Below, piece after piece: positions 1 through 6,635 of a stretch of 7,477 nucleotides of DNA. Location: positions 1 to 7,477 of the forward strand of contig JAUVKN010000212.1 in NCBI GenBank assembly GCA_030596245.1, written 5' to 3'. The position numbers and the translations under genes were made by a program. Every line of letters begins with the position of its first letter. The stretch's first letter is position 1. This DNA is from Bacteroidia bacterium (GTDB taxonomy: Bacteria > Bacteroidota > Bacteroidia > Bacteroidales > GCA-2748055). The notes beneath the pieces are model-generated. The model made no database searches. It was not told the origin of the DNA and was given only the letters and a program-made list of their open reading frames with translations.

Positions 1-209
1 CCCATCCCAAAATTGATCATGGTGATCCCGTTGGCTGAAATTGCAGGCATGGCCACATTTCTATCCGCAACCTTTGTATTGTGAATGGAAGCAAACAGGT
101 CAAGGTACCCCTGGAAATTGGTGAGTAATATGTATTTACCAAAAGTCTCCGTGGGAATTCCGGTATATCGTGGAAGCCAGTTCTCGATGATCTCCTGTTT
201 TGTCTTCAT
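1..209 (-). CDS. amn: AMP nucleosidase, N-terminal part (runs off the left edge)
   Basis: AMP nucleosidase hydrolyses AMP to adenine and ribose 5-phosphate in the cytoplasm and belongs to the nucleoside phosphorylase superfamily. Only the first 69 codons are in the window. They match the short Bacteroidota form of the enzyme as I remember it: an MKTKQEI start, NWLPRYTG at residues 10-17, a FGKYILLTNF block at 23-32, and ANGITMINFGM at 59-69, where the purine-binding fold begins. The family is usually about 255-260 residues, so roughly three quarters are missing. Two ATG codons are adjacent (212-210 and 209-207); I chose the inner one because family members begin MKTK, which makes a one-residue difference. 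The gene is divergent from the HsdR_N gene across a gap of about 66-69 bp, in which I saw no convincing Bacteroidota promoter and no Shine-Dalgarno sequence. Identification rests on remembered family sequence, not a search. Confidence 0.85.
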   Translation of the reverse strand, partial: MKTKQEIIENWLPRYTGIPTETFGKYILLTNFQGYLDLFASIHNTKVADRNVAMPAISANGITMINFGM

Positions 210-278
210 CATAATAAGGGTTGTAGTTTTTTGGCGATCTTTACTACATTGTAAATCCATTGCGAAGATACTCCAATA

Positions 279-737
279 ATGCGAAAACTAAATCTTCCTG
301 CATATGATTTCCAGCACCGTGAGGAGGATGGAAAACCATATGTGCTGGATATATTCAGAAAGAAGTATGTGATGCTTACTCCGGAGGAGGAGGTGAGGCA
401 GCGGTTTGCCCGTTATCTTATGGAGGAGAAGGGATACCCCGCATCCCTGATGATGACAGAGTTTGCGTTAAAGCTTAATGAAATGATACGCAGGTGTGAT
501 ATCCTGGTGCATAAGCCGGCCGGAAAGCCTTCTGTACTGATTGAATGTAAGGCTCCGGAAGTCAAAATCAGCAACGCCACCTTTGACCAGGTTGCCCGTT
601 ACAACATGGTCTTCCGGGTAAAATACCTGATGGTCACCAACGGCCTGAAACACTACTGTTGTTACCTCGATTTTGAGACCCGGAAGGTCAACTTCCTGGA
701 GCAGATTCCCTGTTACACCGATCTGGAGATTGGCTAA
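279..737 (+). CDS. Orphan HsdR N-terminal-domain protein (PD-(D/E)XK fold)
   Basis: A complete 152-residue protein of the short HSDR_N_2-type family common in Bacteroidota. It has the nuclease-like N-terminal domain of type I restriction HsdR subunits but none of the helicase domains. Visible marks are TPEEEVRQRFARYL at 34-47, the EKGYPASLM block at 50-58, D74 in RRCDILV, E89 and K91 in IECKAP, and Q104 in TFDQVARYN. D74, E89, K91 and Q104 fit the order and spacing of a PD-(D/E)XK active site, so the metal-binding residues look intact. The C-terminal part (YLMVTNGLKHYCCYLD) is also typical. The start gives the expected MRKLNLPAYDF beginning, and no Shine-Dalgarno sequence precedes it. No hsdM, hsdS or methylase gene is nearby, so it should not be called a restriction enzyme. 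Its true role is unknown to me. It is divergent from amn and is followed 4 bp later by an inverted-repeat element. Confidence 0.85.
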   Translation: MRKLNLPAYDFQHREEDGKPYVLDIFRKKYVMLTPEEEVRQRFARYLMEEKGYPASLMMTEFALKLNEMIRRCDILVHKPAGKPSVLIECKAPEVKISNATFDQVARYNMVFRVKYLMVTNGLKHYCCYLDFETRKVNFLEQIPCYTDLEIG

Positions 738-741
738 GATT

Positions 742-853
742 GAGGCTATCTCAAAAGGGATTTCACCCCACTATTCCTGAGGGATACTTTTTTGTAATGT
801 ACTTCCAAAGTATCCCTCAGAATTGACAAAAACCAAACTTTTGAGACCGCCTC
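742..853. repeat. 112-bp nested inverted-repeat element (MITE-like candidate)
   Basis: The outer arms are GAGGCTATCTCAAAAG (742-757) and its near reverse complement (838-853), matching at 14 of 16 positions. Both arms read GAGGCNNTCTCAAAAG inward. Inside lies a perfect 14-bp inverted repeat, CTGAGGGATACTTT (777-790) and AAAGTATCCCTCAG (807-820), with a 16-bp loop; three more pairs (773-775 with 821-823) can form past a one-base bulge at 776. The outer ends resemble, from memory, the GAGACTGTCTCAAAA-type termini of some insertion sequences (IS1182-like). No transposase is encoded and no target-site duplication is visible. It fills the gap between two convergent genes (stops at 737 and 875). 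Neither side of the hairpin has a T-run, which argues against a canonical intrinsic terminator, though it may still affect 3' ends. Confidence 0.6.
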
Positions 854-874
854 GTATCCGGAGTCTAGCTCAGG

Positions 875-1411
875 CTATTTGGTGGCCGGACAAATACACT
901 GAAACAACCATTCGCTTTCAAAACCCTTACCGTTGAACAGCCACTCCTTTTTTTCACCCACGGCCGTAAATCCAGCTGTGGTGAAAAGCTTAATACTGTC
1001 GCTGTTTCCCGAGGCAATGTTGCAGTAGAGCTGGTGGAGTGGTAGTACCGAGAAACAGTAATTCATGAGGGTTTCCAGTGCCTCACGGGCATAACCTTTC
1101 CGGCGGTCTGATTGTTCGGCGATAAGGATCCCGATGCCGGCCCGCCTGTGAATGGGATCGAAATCAAACAAATCTATGGCTCCCACGGGCCGGCTGTTAG
1201 CATTGAGCTGGATGATGAGGCGAAGCTGTTTGGTCTCGAAAATATCCTTTCCTGCATTTTCAAGATACTGTTTCAATATATATTTGGAAAAGGGGACCAG
1301 GGTGCCGGATATGCGCCAGATGGAGCTGTTATTCTCCCACAGGTACATTAAATCAAGGTCCTCAGGTTCGGGTGACCTGAGAGCGATGGTTCTGTTCTCC
1401 AGTATGTTCAC
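875..1411 (-). CDS. GNAT-family N-acetyltransferase (SpeG/RimJ-like)
   Basis: Predicted cytoplasmic acetyl-CoA-dependent N-acetyltransferase of 178 residues, a normal length for a single GNAT domain. Residues 1-30 carry the typical opening (ILENRTIALRSPEPEDLD, then WENN at 25-28). Residues 76-85 (VGAIDLFDFD) form the central strand. The acetyl-CoA pyrophosphate-binding loop is R103-R-K-G-Y-A108, fitting Q/R-x-x-G-x-G/A. HQLYCNIASGNSDSIKLFTTAGF at 126-148 is the usual C-terminal half. The pattern resembles SpeG-like polyamine and other small-substrate acetyltransferases; the substrate cannot be told. The start is inferred as GTG at 1411-1409, because the family homology begins there and no suitable ATG exists. 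Reading further upstream in this frame would only overlap the propeller gene out of frame. It starts one base after the TAG of the 491-residue protein (1415-1413), so translational coupling and a shared mRNA are likely. Confidence 0.85.
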   Translation of the reverse strand: MNILENRTIALRSPEPEDLDLMYLWENNSSIWRISGTLVPFSKYILKQYLENAGKDIFETKQLRLIIQLNANSRPVGAIDLFDFDPIHRRAGIGILIAEQSDRRKGYAREALETLMNYCFSVLPLHQLYCNIASGNSDSIKLFTTAGFTAVGEKKEWLFNGKGFESEWLFQCICPATK

Positions 1412-1412
1412 G

Positions 1413-2888
1413 CTATTTCTGCTTGTAAGAGATGACCTTGTAGGACTTCTGTGGTCCGGCGAGCGCCCTGAAGGTATCTGTTTCGGCGTCATAGAGTATC
1501 TCGATCTCTTCGCCTGTCTCTTCGTCCACCACGATGATGGCAAAATCTTTATAACTCAATCCCACAGGATCCCCCATCATGGAGAGTACCCCGCTGATCA
1601 ACCTGTCCTCTCCCAGAATCTCAATGTACCACAGATCAAGCATTCCCACAGCATCATTTGTAAACTGGGTATAGAGTCCGCTGAGCCCGTCATTCAGGGG
1701 TACGTAAAAGGTATTATCGCCGGTAGTATTGATGGGGAAGCCAATGTTGGTGGGCTGACTCCAAATGCCATCTTCCTGCAATTCACACCGGAAGATATCA
1801 AACCCTCCCATGTTGAAATGTCCCTGGGAAGCAAAAATAAACCTGCTTCCATCGGGAGAGATATAAGCCGAAGTCTCATCTTTGTCACTGTTGATCCCTT
1901 CACCCATATTTACGGGTTCACTCCACTGACCATCGGCCTGACGGTCAGAGTACCAGATGTCCAATCCGCCCTCGCCTCCCCGGCGGTCACTGGAAAGATA
2001 GATCCGTTCTCCGTCGGGACTGAATGAGGCGTGATCCTCCTCAGCGTTAGAATTGATGTCACCATGCAGTGGTTGTGCCGGACTCCAGAGCAAACCGTCG
2101 TAACTGCTGTACCAAATATCTTTGTCCCCCTTTTTTGGATCTTTCACAAGAAGCAGTGTGGTTCCATCAGTGGAGAGACCGGTGGGGAAAAGATCTCCAT
2201 CAGAGACGATCTGGGGTGTAATGAGTACGGGTTGGCTCCACTGGCTCCCCTTCCTCAATGACATATAGACGGCTTCGTAAAAGGTCTTGCTATTTGCCCA
2301 TACCAACATATTTCCATCGGCAGAGATCACCCCGCTATAATCATTATTCACACTATTAATGGGCTCATTGAAATAGAGCGCACGCAGGTTCAGTTCTGCA
2401 TCCCTGATGATCTTGGCCCTTTCCACTGCGAGGATTTCATCCTCGGTGATGCGAACATTGTAGTTCTTTTCAAAGTTTTTGAGGGACTGGAACTGAATGA
2501 GTGCGTCCAGGGCATCGTCCATCTGGTTGGTCTTCCGGTATGCTTCTGCCAGGTAGAACCAGCTATGGTGTGGTGCTCTCTTCTCTGTAAAACGGTTGGT
2601 TTTGTACTTGATGTTGATGTTTTCCGTAGCTTCTTTGAAATAGGGAATGCCTTTCTCCTCCTGCCCCAGGATGTTATTGTAACACATTCCCAGCCAATAT
2701 TTTACATTGGCATTGTCGGGCTCCTGACTGAGAACCTGGTTGAACACATACTCTGCTTCCTGGAAGTCCTCTTCTTCCTCATAAAAGAATATGGCTTCGT
2801 AAAACAGCTCCTCCGCTGATCGATCCTGCGATATTACCGCCTGGGAAATACAGCATATCATTATGGCTACAGGCAAAAGTCTCTTCAT
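1413..2888 (-). CDS. Secreted TPR / PD40 beta-propeller protein ending in a CRD-like domain
   Basis: A 491-residue exported protein of unknown specific function. Residues 1-20 are a signal peptide (charged MKRLL, then a hydrophobic core; likely signal peptidase I cut after VIS). C12 and C13 lie within the core and do not form a lipobox. Residues 24-165 are TPR-like helices, including YWLGMCYNN at 64-72 and FYLAEAYRKTNQMDDALDAL at 111-130. PD40 (WD40-like) repeats follow, with cores SADGNML at 189, STDGTTLLL at 239, SPDGERIYLSS at 290, SPDGSRFIFAS at 344 and a weaker one near 397, which suggests about five blades. From about 428 (LISGVLS...IIVVDEETGEEIEI...YKVI) it resembles the start of a carboxypeptidase-regulatory-like beta sandwich, then stops. 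Many relatives continue into an OmpA domain, which is absent here. I chose ATG 2888 over the adjacent GTG 2891. It lies 21 bp after the OmpA-tailed paralogue, so it is probably in the same operon. Confidence 0.85.
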   Translation of the reverse strand: MKRLLPVAIMICCISQAVISQDRSAEELFYEAIFFYEEEEDFQEAEYVFNQVLSQEPDNANVKYWLGMCYNNILGQEEKGIPYFKEATENINIKYKTNRFTEKRAPHHSWFYLAEAYRKTNQMDDALDALIQFQSLKNFEKNYNVRITEDEILAVERAKIIRDAELNLRALYFNEPINSVNNDYSGVISADGNMLVWANSKTFYEAVYMSLRKGSQWSQPVLITPQIVSDGDLFPTGLSTDGTTLLLVKDPKKGDKDIWYSSYDGLLWSPAQPLHGDINSNAEEDHASFSPDGERIYLSSDRRGGEGGLDIWYSDRQADGQWSEPVNMGEGINSDKDETSAYISPDGSRFIFASQGHFNMGGFDIFRCELQEDGIWSQPTNIGFPINTTGDNTFYVPLNDGLSGLYTQFTNDAVGMLDLWYIEILGEDRLISGVLSMMGDPVGLSYKDFAIIVVDEETGEEIEILYDAETDTFRALAGPQKSYKVISYKQK

Positions 2889-2909
2889 CACTTATCAATT
2901 AAGTGGACA

Positions 2910-4697
2910 CTAATCTAATTTCAGATCGTCGGGAACATTGATTTTTTCTATCTCGATGATCGCCTCATCTGTAAGAGAAACCTTAAACTGGGCTCTTCGG
3001 TTCAAAGCCCTGCCTATGGGTGCATCCCTGTTGTCTCTGGTCCTGTTACGAGCCACGTGTTCACTTTCACTCATTCCAATTACTTTAAACCGGTCTTTTG
3101 TTATCCCATTTAAAATCAGATATTTAGAAACAGATTTAGCCCGGTCCAAAGAGAGGCGCTGGTTGTATTCAAAGGTGCCTACGGCATCGGTGTGGCCGGT
3201 AATCTCCAGTTCCAGAGCGGGGAATTTTTCCAACAGATTGGACAACACATCCAGTTTTCTTGTCCCTTCATAGGTGAGGGAATAGCTGTCAAACTCAAAA
3301 AAGATGGGCCTGATCAGGTACTTCTCAGAGGGTTTCACAACCACTGGAACAGGTACAGGCGTCTCATCAGCCACAGCCAACTCTTCTTCAGCCTCTTCCA
3401 TTGGAACAGGTACAGGTGTGGCATTGCGGTCGATCATCTGGAACATTAAGATGTCGTACTCCGGGACTTTCGATTGTGCAAAAATATAGGAGACACCTTC
3501 CTGCTGAATTCCGGTGGGTGAAATTGTGAAGTCATCGTCGGTGGTATTCAATGGAAAGCCCATGTTTACAGGGGGGCTTTGCCAGCTGCCATTTTTAAGG
3601 ATTTCTGTATAGAAAACATCAAATCCACCAATTGTAATATGACCCTGTGAGCTGAAATAGAGGCGTTTCCCATCGGGACTAACATAGGGCGACTCTTCAT
3701 TCAGTTCTGTATTGACAGCCGGTCCCAAATTCACAGGCGCACCCCAGAGGCCATCGGCCTGCATGTCACTTCGAAAGATATCCATGCCTCCAAGGGACTC
3801 CTTCCTGTTGCTGGTAAAATAGATCGATTTTCCATCGGGAGAGAAGGCTGCATGAGATTCGAAATACTTTGAATTGATGGGTTTTCCCAGGGTTTTTGCC
3901 GGATTCCAACGGTTATTTTCATAGATGGAGGCATAGATGTTGCCGTCAAATTCATCAGCAACTGCCAGTAGCATAATTTTACCATCAGCCGAGAGTGCCA
4001 CCACATCCATGTTGCCATCCGAAACAATTGAGGGTGTGATATTCGTAGGTTTAGACCATACATCATCCTTTTTGGTAGAGACATACACCCCATTGTAAAA
4101 TGGATTCTTTCCCATAAAGGCCATGGTTTGAAGGTCATTGGAAACCACCATGTTGTACCTCGATCTGTGGCTCTCATTCAACTGTCCCAGATTACCGATG
4201 GCGAAAGGGGCCGGATTGTTCACAGCCACCAGGGAGTTTCCACAGGATAGGATCTGCTGGTCGACGAACCTTTTTGTGACCTCATCCTTAGGATCAATGT
4301 ATTGAGCGAACTCATTGTATTTGACAAGTGCCTTATCCATCTCCATGTTGATCCTGTATGCATTGCCCAGGTAAAGCAGGGCATCGGGTGGAGCGTTCTT
4401 TTCTCCAAACTTCCCCTCTTTGAAGCGGGGTGATATGTTACCGACTGCTTTTTCCAGGTAGGGTATTGCTTCGGTTTTGCGTCCCAGGATCTGTAGCAGG
4501 CAGACTCCCATTCGATAGTTGATATAGGCATTGTCCTGATAACCTCTCTTGTAAACCTGATTGAAGGCGTATAAAGCTTCCTCGTAATCCTCTTCGGCAA
4601 AGAAGAATTCTCCATCATAGAAGTCAACCTTAATGTTCTGGGCAGAAGCCAAAGTCGCCAGAATTGAGAAAAATAACAATAAAAAAGCTCTTCTCAT
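2910..4697 (-). CDS. TPR / PD40 beta-propeller / OmpA-like peptidoglycan-binding protein (PorE-like layout)
   Basis: A 595-residue envelope protein. Residues 1-19 are a signal peptide (MRRAFLLLFFSILATLASA, cut before Q20). Residues 22-155 are TPR-like helices (YRMGVCLLQILGRKTEAIPYL; LLYLGNAYRINMEMDKALVKY). About five PD40 repeats follow, with cores near 186, 236 (SADGKIMLL), 286 (SPDGKSIYFTS), 340 (SPDGKRLYFSS) and 393. A Pro/Val/Glu-rich linker (427-456, TPVPVP twice) leads to an OmpA-like domain (459-575) with FFEFDSYSL and TGHTDAVGTFEYNQRLSLDRA. D504 and R519 have the 15-residue spacing of the diaminopimelate-binding Asp and Arg of OmpA. It should therefore tether the propeller to peptidoglycan in the periplasm. 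PorE of type IX secretion has TPR, propeller, CRD and OmpA domains; this protein lacks an obvious CRD, so PorE is an analogy, not an assignment. ATG 4697 is preferred over an in-frame GTG at 4772, which would bury the signal peptide and overlap the promoter. Confidence 0.9.
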   Translation of the reverse strand: MRRAFLLLFFSILATLASAQNIKVDFYDGEFFFAEEDYEEALYAFNQVYKRGYQDNAYINYRMGVCLLQILGRKTEAIPYLEKAVGNISPRFKEGKFGEKNAPPDALLYLGNAYRINMEMDKALVKYNEFAQYIDPKDEVTKRFVDQQILSCGNSLVAVNNPAPFAIGNLGQLNESHRSRYNMVVSNDLQTMAFMGKNPFYNGVYVSTKKDDVWSKPTNITPSIVSDGNMDVVALSADGKIMLLAVADEFDGNIYASIYENNRWNPAKTLGKPINSKYFESHAAFSPDGKSIYFTSNRKESLGGMDIFRSDMQADGLWGAPVNLGPAVNTELNEESPYVSPDGKRLYFSSQGHITIGGFDVFYTEILKNGSWQSPPVNMGFPLNTTDDDFTISPTGIQQEGVSYIFAQSKVPEYDILMFQMIDRNATPVPVPMEEAEEELAVADETPVPVPVVVKPSEKYLIRPIFFEFDSYSLTYEGTRKLDVLSNLLEKFPALELEITGHTDAVGTFEYNQRLSLDRAKSVSKYLILNGITKDRFKVIGMSESEHVARNRTRDNRDAPIGRALNRRAQFKVSLTDEAIIEIEKINVPDDLKLD

Positions 4698-4723
4698 TGC
4701 GGGATAGTTTAACGTGAATATTA

Positions 4724-4752
4724 CAAATTTAAAAATTATATTGATAGTACAA
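4724..4752 (-). promoter_or_regulatory. Predicted Bacteroidota sigma-70-type promoter
   Basis: On the - strand, TAAATTTG (4731-4724) exactly fits the Bacteroidota -7 consensus TAnnTTTG. A TTG at 4752-4750 stands 18 bp upstream, where the -33 element is expected. The -7 box ends 26 bp before the ATG at 4697, leaving a short leader. It would drive the OmpA-tailed propeller gene and, through close spacing, the two genes after it. This is consensus matching by eye; no transcript data exist here. Confidence 0.6.
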
Positions 4753-4768
4753 TAAAAATTATATTGAT
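4730..4768. repeat. Pair of identical 16-bp direct repeats overlapping the promoter
   Basis: The sequence TAAAAATTATATTGAT (+ strand) occurs at 4730-4745 and again, without mismatch, at 4753-4768. The copies start 23 bp apart, close to two turns of the helix. One copy abuts the -7 box and the other lies just upstream of the -33 TTG. Such placement suits paired binding sites for a regulator, but the repeats are AT-rich and could also be a replication-slippage duplication. Confidence 0.75.
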
Positions 4769-4791
4769 TCACGCTGGTAAAAAACCGGGGA

Positions 4792-6630
4792 TTATTCGGT
4801 TGAGTTCTCTCTGTTTTTGCGCCTCCTGCGCCACAGGAATATCAGAATAAGGGATCCTATACCAACTCCTGTTATGATCGCAGTGGGCCATACTTTTCGG
4901 TAAATCCGCTTACCGGGTTCTTTGTCACCCCTGTCGCCGGGTTCTTCCTGAAGCTCCTGCTGCAAAGTGCCTGAGGAATCCTTCTGGAAGGGTTGCGCCA
5001 TCTCAACCTCTTCAACCGGAACATCCCCTGATCCTTCAGCGAGAACATCCCCTGACTCTTCAACCGGAACATCCACAGGCTCTTCAACGAGCACATTCAC
5101 AGGCTCTTCAACTGGAACATCCCCTGACTCTTCATCTTCCGGGTCAATCACTGCAAATACAGATTCAGCTCCTACAGCCTCTTGAAGGGTATCCCTTAAC
5201 TCTTTCCTGGTCTCTTCTCCCTCAAATATGACCGGTTCCTTCTGAGCCAGTGCCAGTTCGATAATGTGGTCCAGTTTAATACCTCCTGTATCGGTGTCCA
5301 TAGTGCCATCTTCACTGTGCAGTTCTTCGGACACAAAGTAGATGCGGGGATTGTCCGCCGAGTATATATCCATGTAGTAGATATCATGTGCACCCAGTCC
5401 ACCGGGGCTGTATAAGGAGTAGTAGGCATTGAAACCATTGTTCACAGGCTGAAAGAAGAGGTCATCATCCGTTGTGTTGATGGAGTAACCGAGATTGATG
5501 GGTTCTCCCCAGGAGCCATCCGCACTCTTTTTGGAGTAAAAGATATCATACCCACCCATGTTGAAGTGGCCGTAGGAACTGAAGTATAAGGTTTGTCCAT
5601 CTTCAGTGATAAACGGAGTCTCTTCGTTGTACCGGCTGTTGATATTGGGGCCCAGGTTTTCTGCGACTCCCCATTTTCCATCGGGCTGGCGCTCCGACTT
5701 ATAAATATCCAGTCCTCCGTTCGTACCCTTGCGGTTGCTGGTGAAATAGAGGGTCTTCCCATCCTTGCTGAAACTGCCATGCGATTCCCAGTACCTGGTG
5801 GAGATGTTGTCATCCAGTATTGTGGCAGGCAGCCATCGGCCATCTTCATACCTGCTGTAATACAGGTTTCCGATATAGTCGTCATCGTAATAGAGGATCA
5901 TTTCTGAACCGTCATGGGAAAGGCTTGCCGGATAGATATCGGCATCAAATCCCAGGGATTGCGTAATCTCCTGCGGATATGACCAGCCTTCTCCAGTCTT
6001 CTCACAATAGAAGGCACCATCGTAGAAGGGGAGTTTGGTTACAAAGGCCATCCTGGAGCCATCTCCTGAGATTACCGGATGAATATTGGCATAGTGTGTA
6101 TTGATCGGGGAGTCGAGCAGAAGAAGATCGATATCCACCGGCATGGTCTTCAGCCGTTTGGCGTTTTCACATGCCCTGATCTGGGCAAGTGCCAGCTCTT
6201 CGTCGTAGATATCCCGGTCCATGATCTTTATAAACTTCTCATAGGCATCGATGGCCCTGTCCAGCAGTTCATTCACCCGGTAAGCGTCGCCCAGGTAATA
6301 GAGCACATCGGGTGGAGCTGTGGTCTCTTTATAACTATTCTCCTTGTAATTTGGATTGATATTTTTACTTGCCTCCAACAGATATTCTATGGCCTTGTCC
6401 TTCCGGTAAGGATCGTTCAGCAAGCAGACCCCGATCTTATATTTCAGGTTGTCATTTCCTGGATCAATCTCATGCATGCCCAGATAGAGTGGCAGGGCTT
6501 CGGCATACTCTTCGAAAAGAAACCAGGATTCAGCATCCCGGAAAACAGTACGCAAAGAGTCCCTTTGAGAAAACACAACACCGGGGACCAGCAACAAAAT
6601 AAGGATAGAGGAGAAGAGGATCCTTTTCAT
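4792..6630 (-). CDS. Secreted TPR / PD40 beta-propeller protein with C-terminal membrane anchor
   Basis: A 612-residue protein related throughout residues 1-420 to the two propeller proteins downstream. Residues 1-21 are a signal peptide (MKRILF, hydrophobic core, VFS). Residues 25-160 are TPR-like helices (YKIGVCLLNDPYRKDKAIEYL; LYYLGDAYRVNELLDRAIDAY). PD40 cores lie near 188, 238, 288 (SKDGKTLYFTSNR), 342 (TEDGQTLYFSS) and 393. Residues 425-575 are an acidic, low-complexity linker containing five 8-residue repeats (about 504-543, DVPVEESG-like). A single transmembrane segment spans about 580-600, followed by RRRR (601-604) and a short polar tail. This predicts a type I topology: propeller in the periplasm, anchored in the inner membrane with the tail in the cytoplasm. 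No OmpA domain is present. ATG 6630 was chosen over an upstream TTG (6642), because the signal peptide then starts properly. The function is unknown; a sensor, scaffold or complex subunit are all possible. Confidence 0.85.
   Translation of the reverse strand: MKRILFSSILILLLVPGVVFSQRDSLRTVFRDAESWFLFEEYAEALPLYLGMHEIDPGNDNLKYKIGVCLLNDPYRKDKAIEYLLEASKNINPNYKENSYKETTAPPDVLYYLGDAYRVNELLDRAIDAYEKFIKIMDRDIYDEELALAQIRACENAKRLKTMPVDIDLLLLDSPINTHYANIHPVISGDGSRMAFVTKLPFYDGAFYCEKTGEGWSYPQEITQSLGFDADIYPASLSHDGSEMILYYDDDYIGNLYYSRYEDGRWLPATILDDNISTRYWESHGSFSKDGKTLYFTSNRKGTNGGLDIYKSERQPDGKWGVAENLGPNINSRYNEETPFITEDGQTLYFSSYGHFNMGGYDIFYSKKSADGSWGEPINLGYSINTTDDDLFFQPVNNGFNAYYSLYSPGGLGAHDIYYMDIYSADNPRIYFVSEELHSEDGTMDTDTGGIKLDHIIELALAQKEPVIFEGEETRKELRDTLQEAVGAESVFAVIDPEDEESGDVPVEEPVNVLVEEPVDVPVEESGDVLAEGSGDVPVEEVEMAQPFQKDSSGTLQQELQEEPGDRGDKEPGKRIYRKVWPTAIITGVGIGSLILIFLWRRRRKNRENSTE
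5010..5129. repeat. Five tandem 24-bp repeats coding an acidic 8-residue repeat
   Basis: Five consecutive units begin at 5010, 5034, 5058, 5082 and 5106, each starting CTTCA on the + strand. The units differ at several positions, mostly in blocks such as CCCCTGACT versus CACAGGCT. On the - strand they encode a degenerate DVPVEEPV / DVPVEESG repeat in the linker of the membrane-anchored propeller protein. The 24-bp period keeps the reading frame, so copy number can vary without disrupting the gene. Confidence 0.85.
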
Positions 6631-6635
6631 ACCAC

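Noticed and set aside
85..279. 64-codon open frame on the + strand overlapping the left edge gene
   Set aside because: It lies antisense to the amn coding region, has no recognisable protein pattern, and the opposite strand gives a clear AMP nucleosidase N-terminus.
279..737. Type I restriction-modification system
   Set aside because: Only a small HsdR_N-like domain is present; there is no helicase part, methylase or specificity gene.
777..820. Canonical rho-independent terminator for the convergent genes
   Set aside because: The stem is strong but no T-run follows on either strand, and the hairpin sits inside a larger pair of IS-like inverted ends.
1152..2027. 291-codon open frame on the + strand
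   Set aside because: It is antisense to the GNAT and propeller genes, crosses their junction and shows no domain, only the mirror of their codon pattern.
4698..4772. N-terminal extension of the OmpA-tailed protein from a GTG at 4772
   Set aside because: It would place 25 extra residues before a clean signal peptide and would cover the TAnnTTTG promoter and both direct repeats.
4792..4900. C-terminal protein-sorting signal (LPXTG, PEP-CTERM or GlyGly-CTERM type) in the membrane-anchored propeller protein
   Set aside because: A membrane segment with an Arg-rich tail is present, but no recognition motif precedes it, so an ordinary membrane anchor is the simpler reading.
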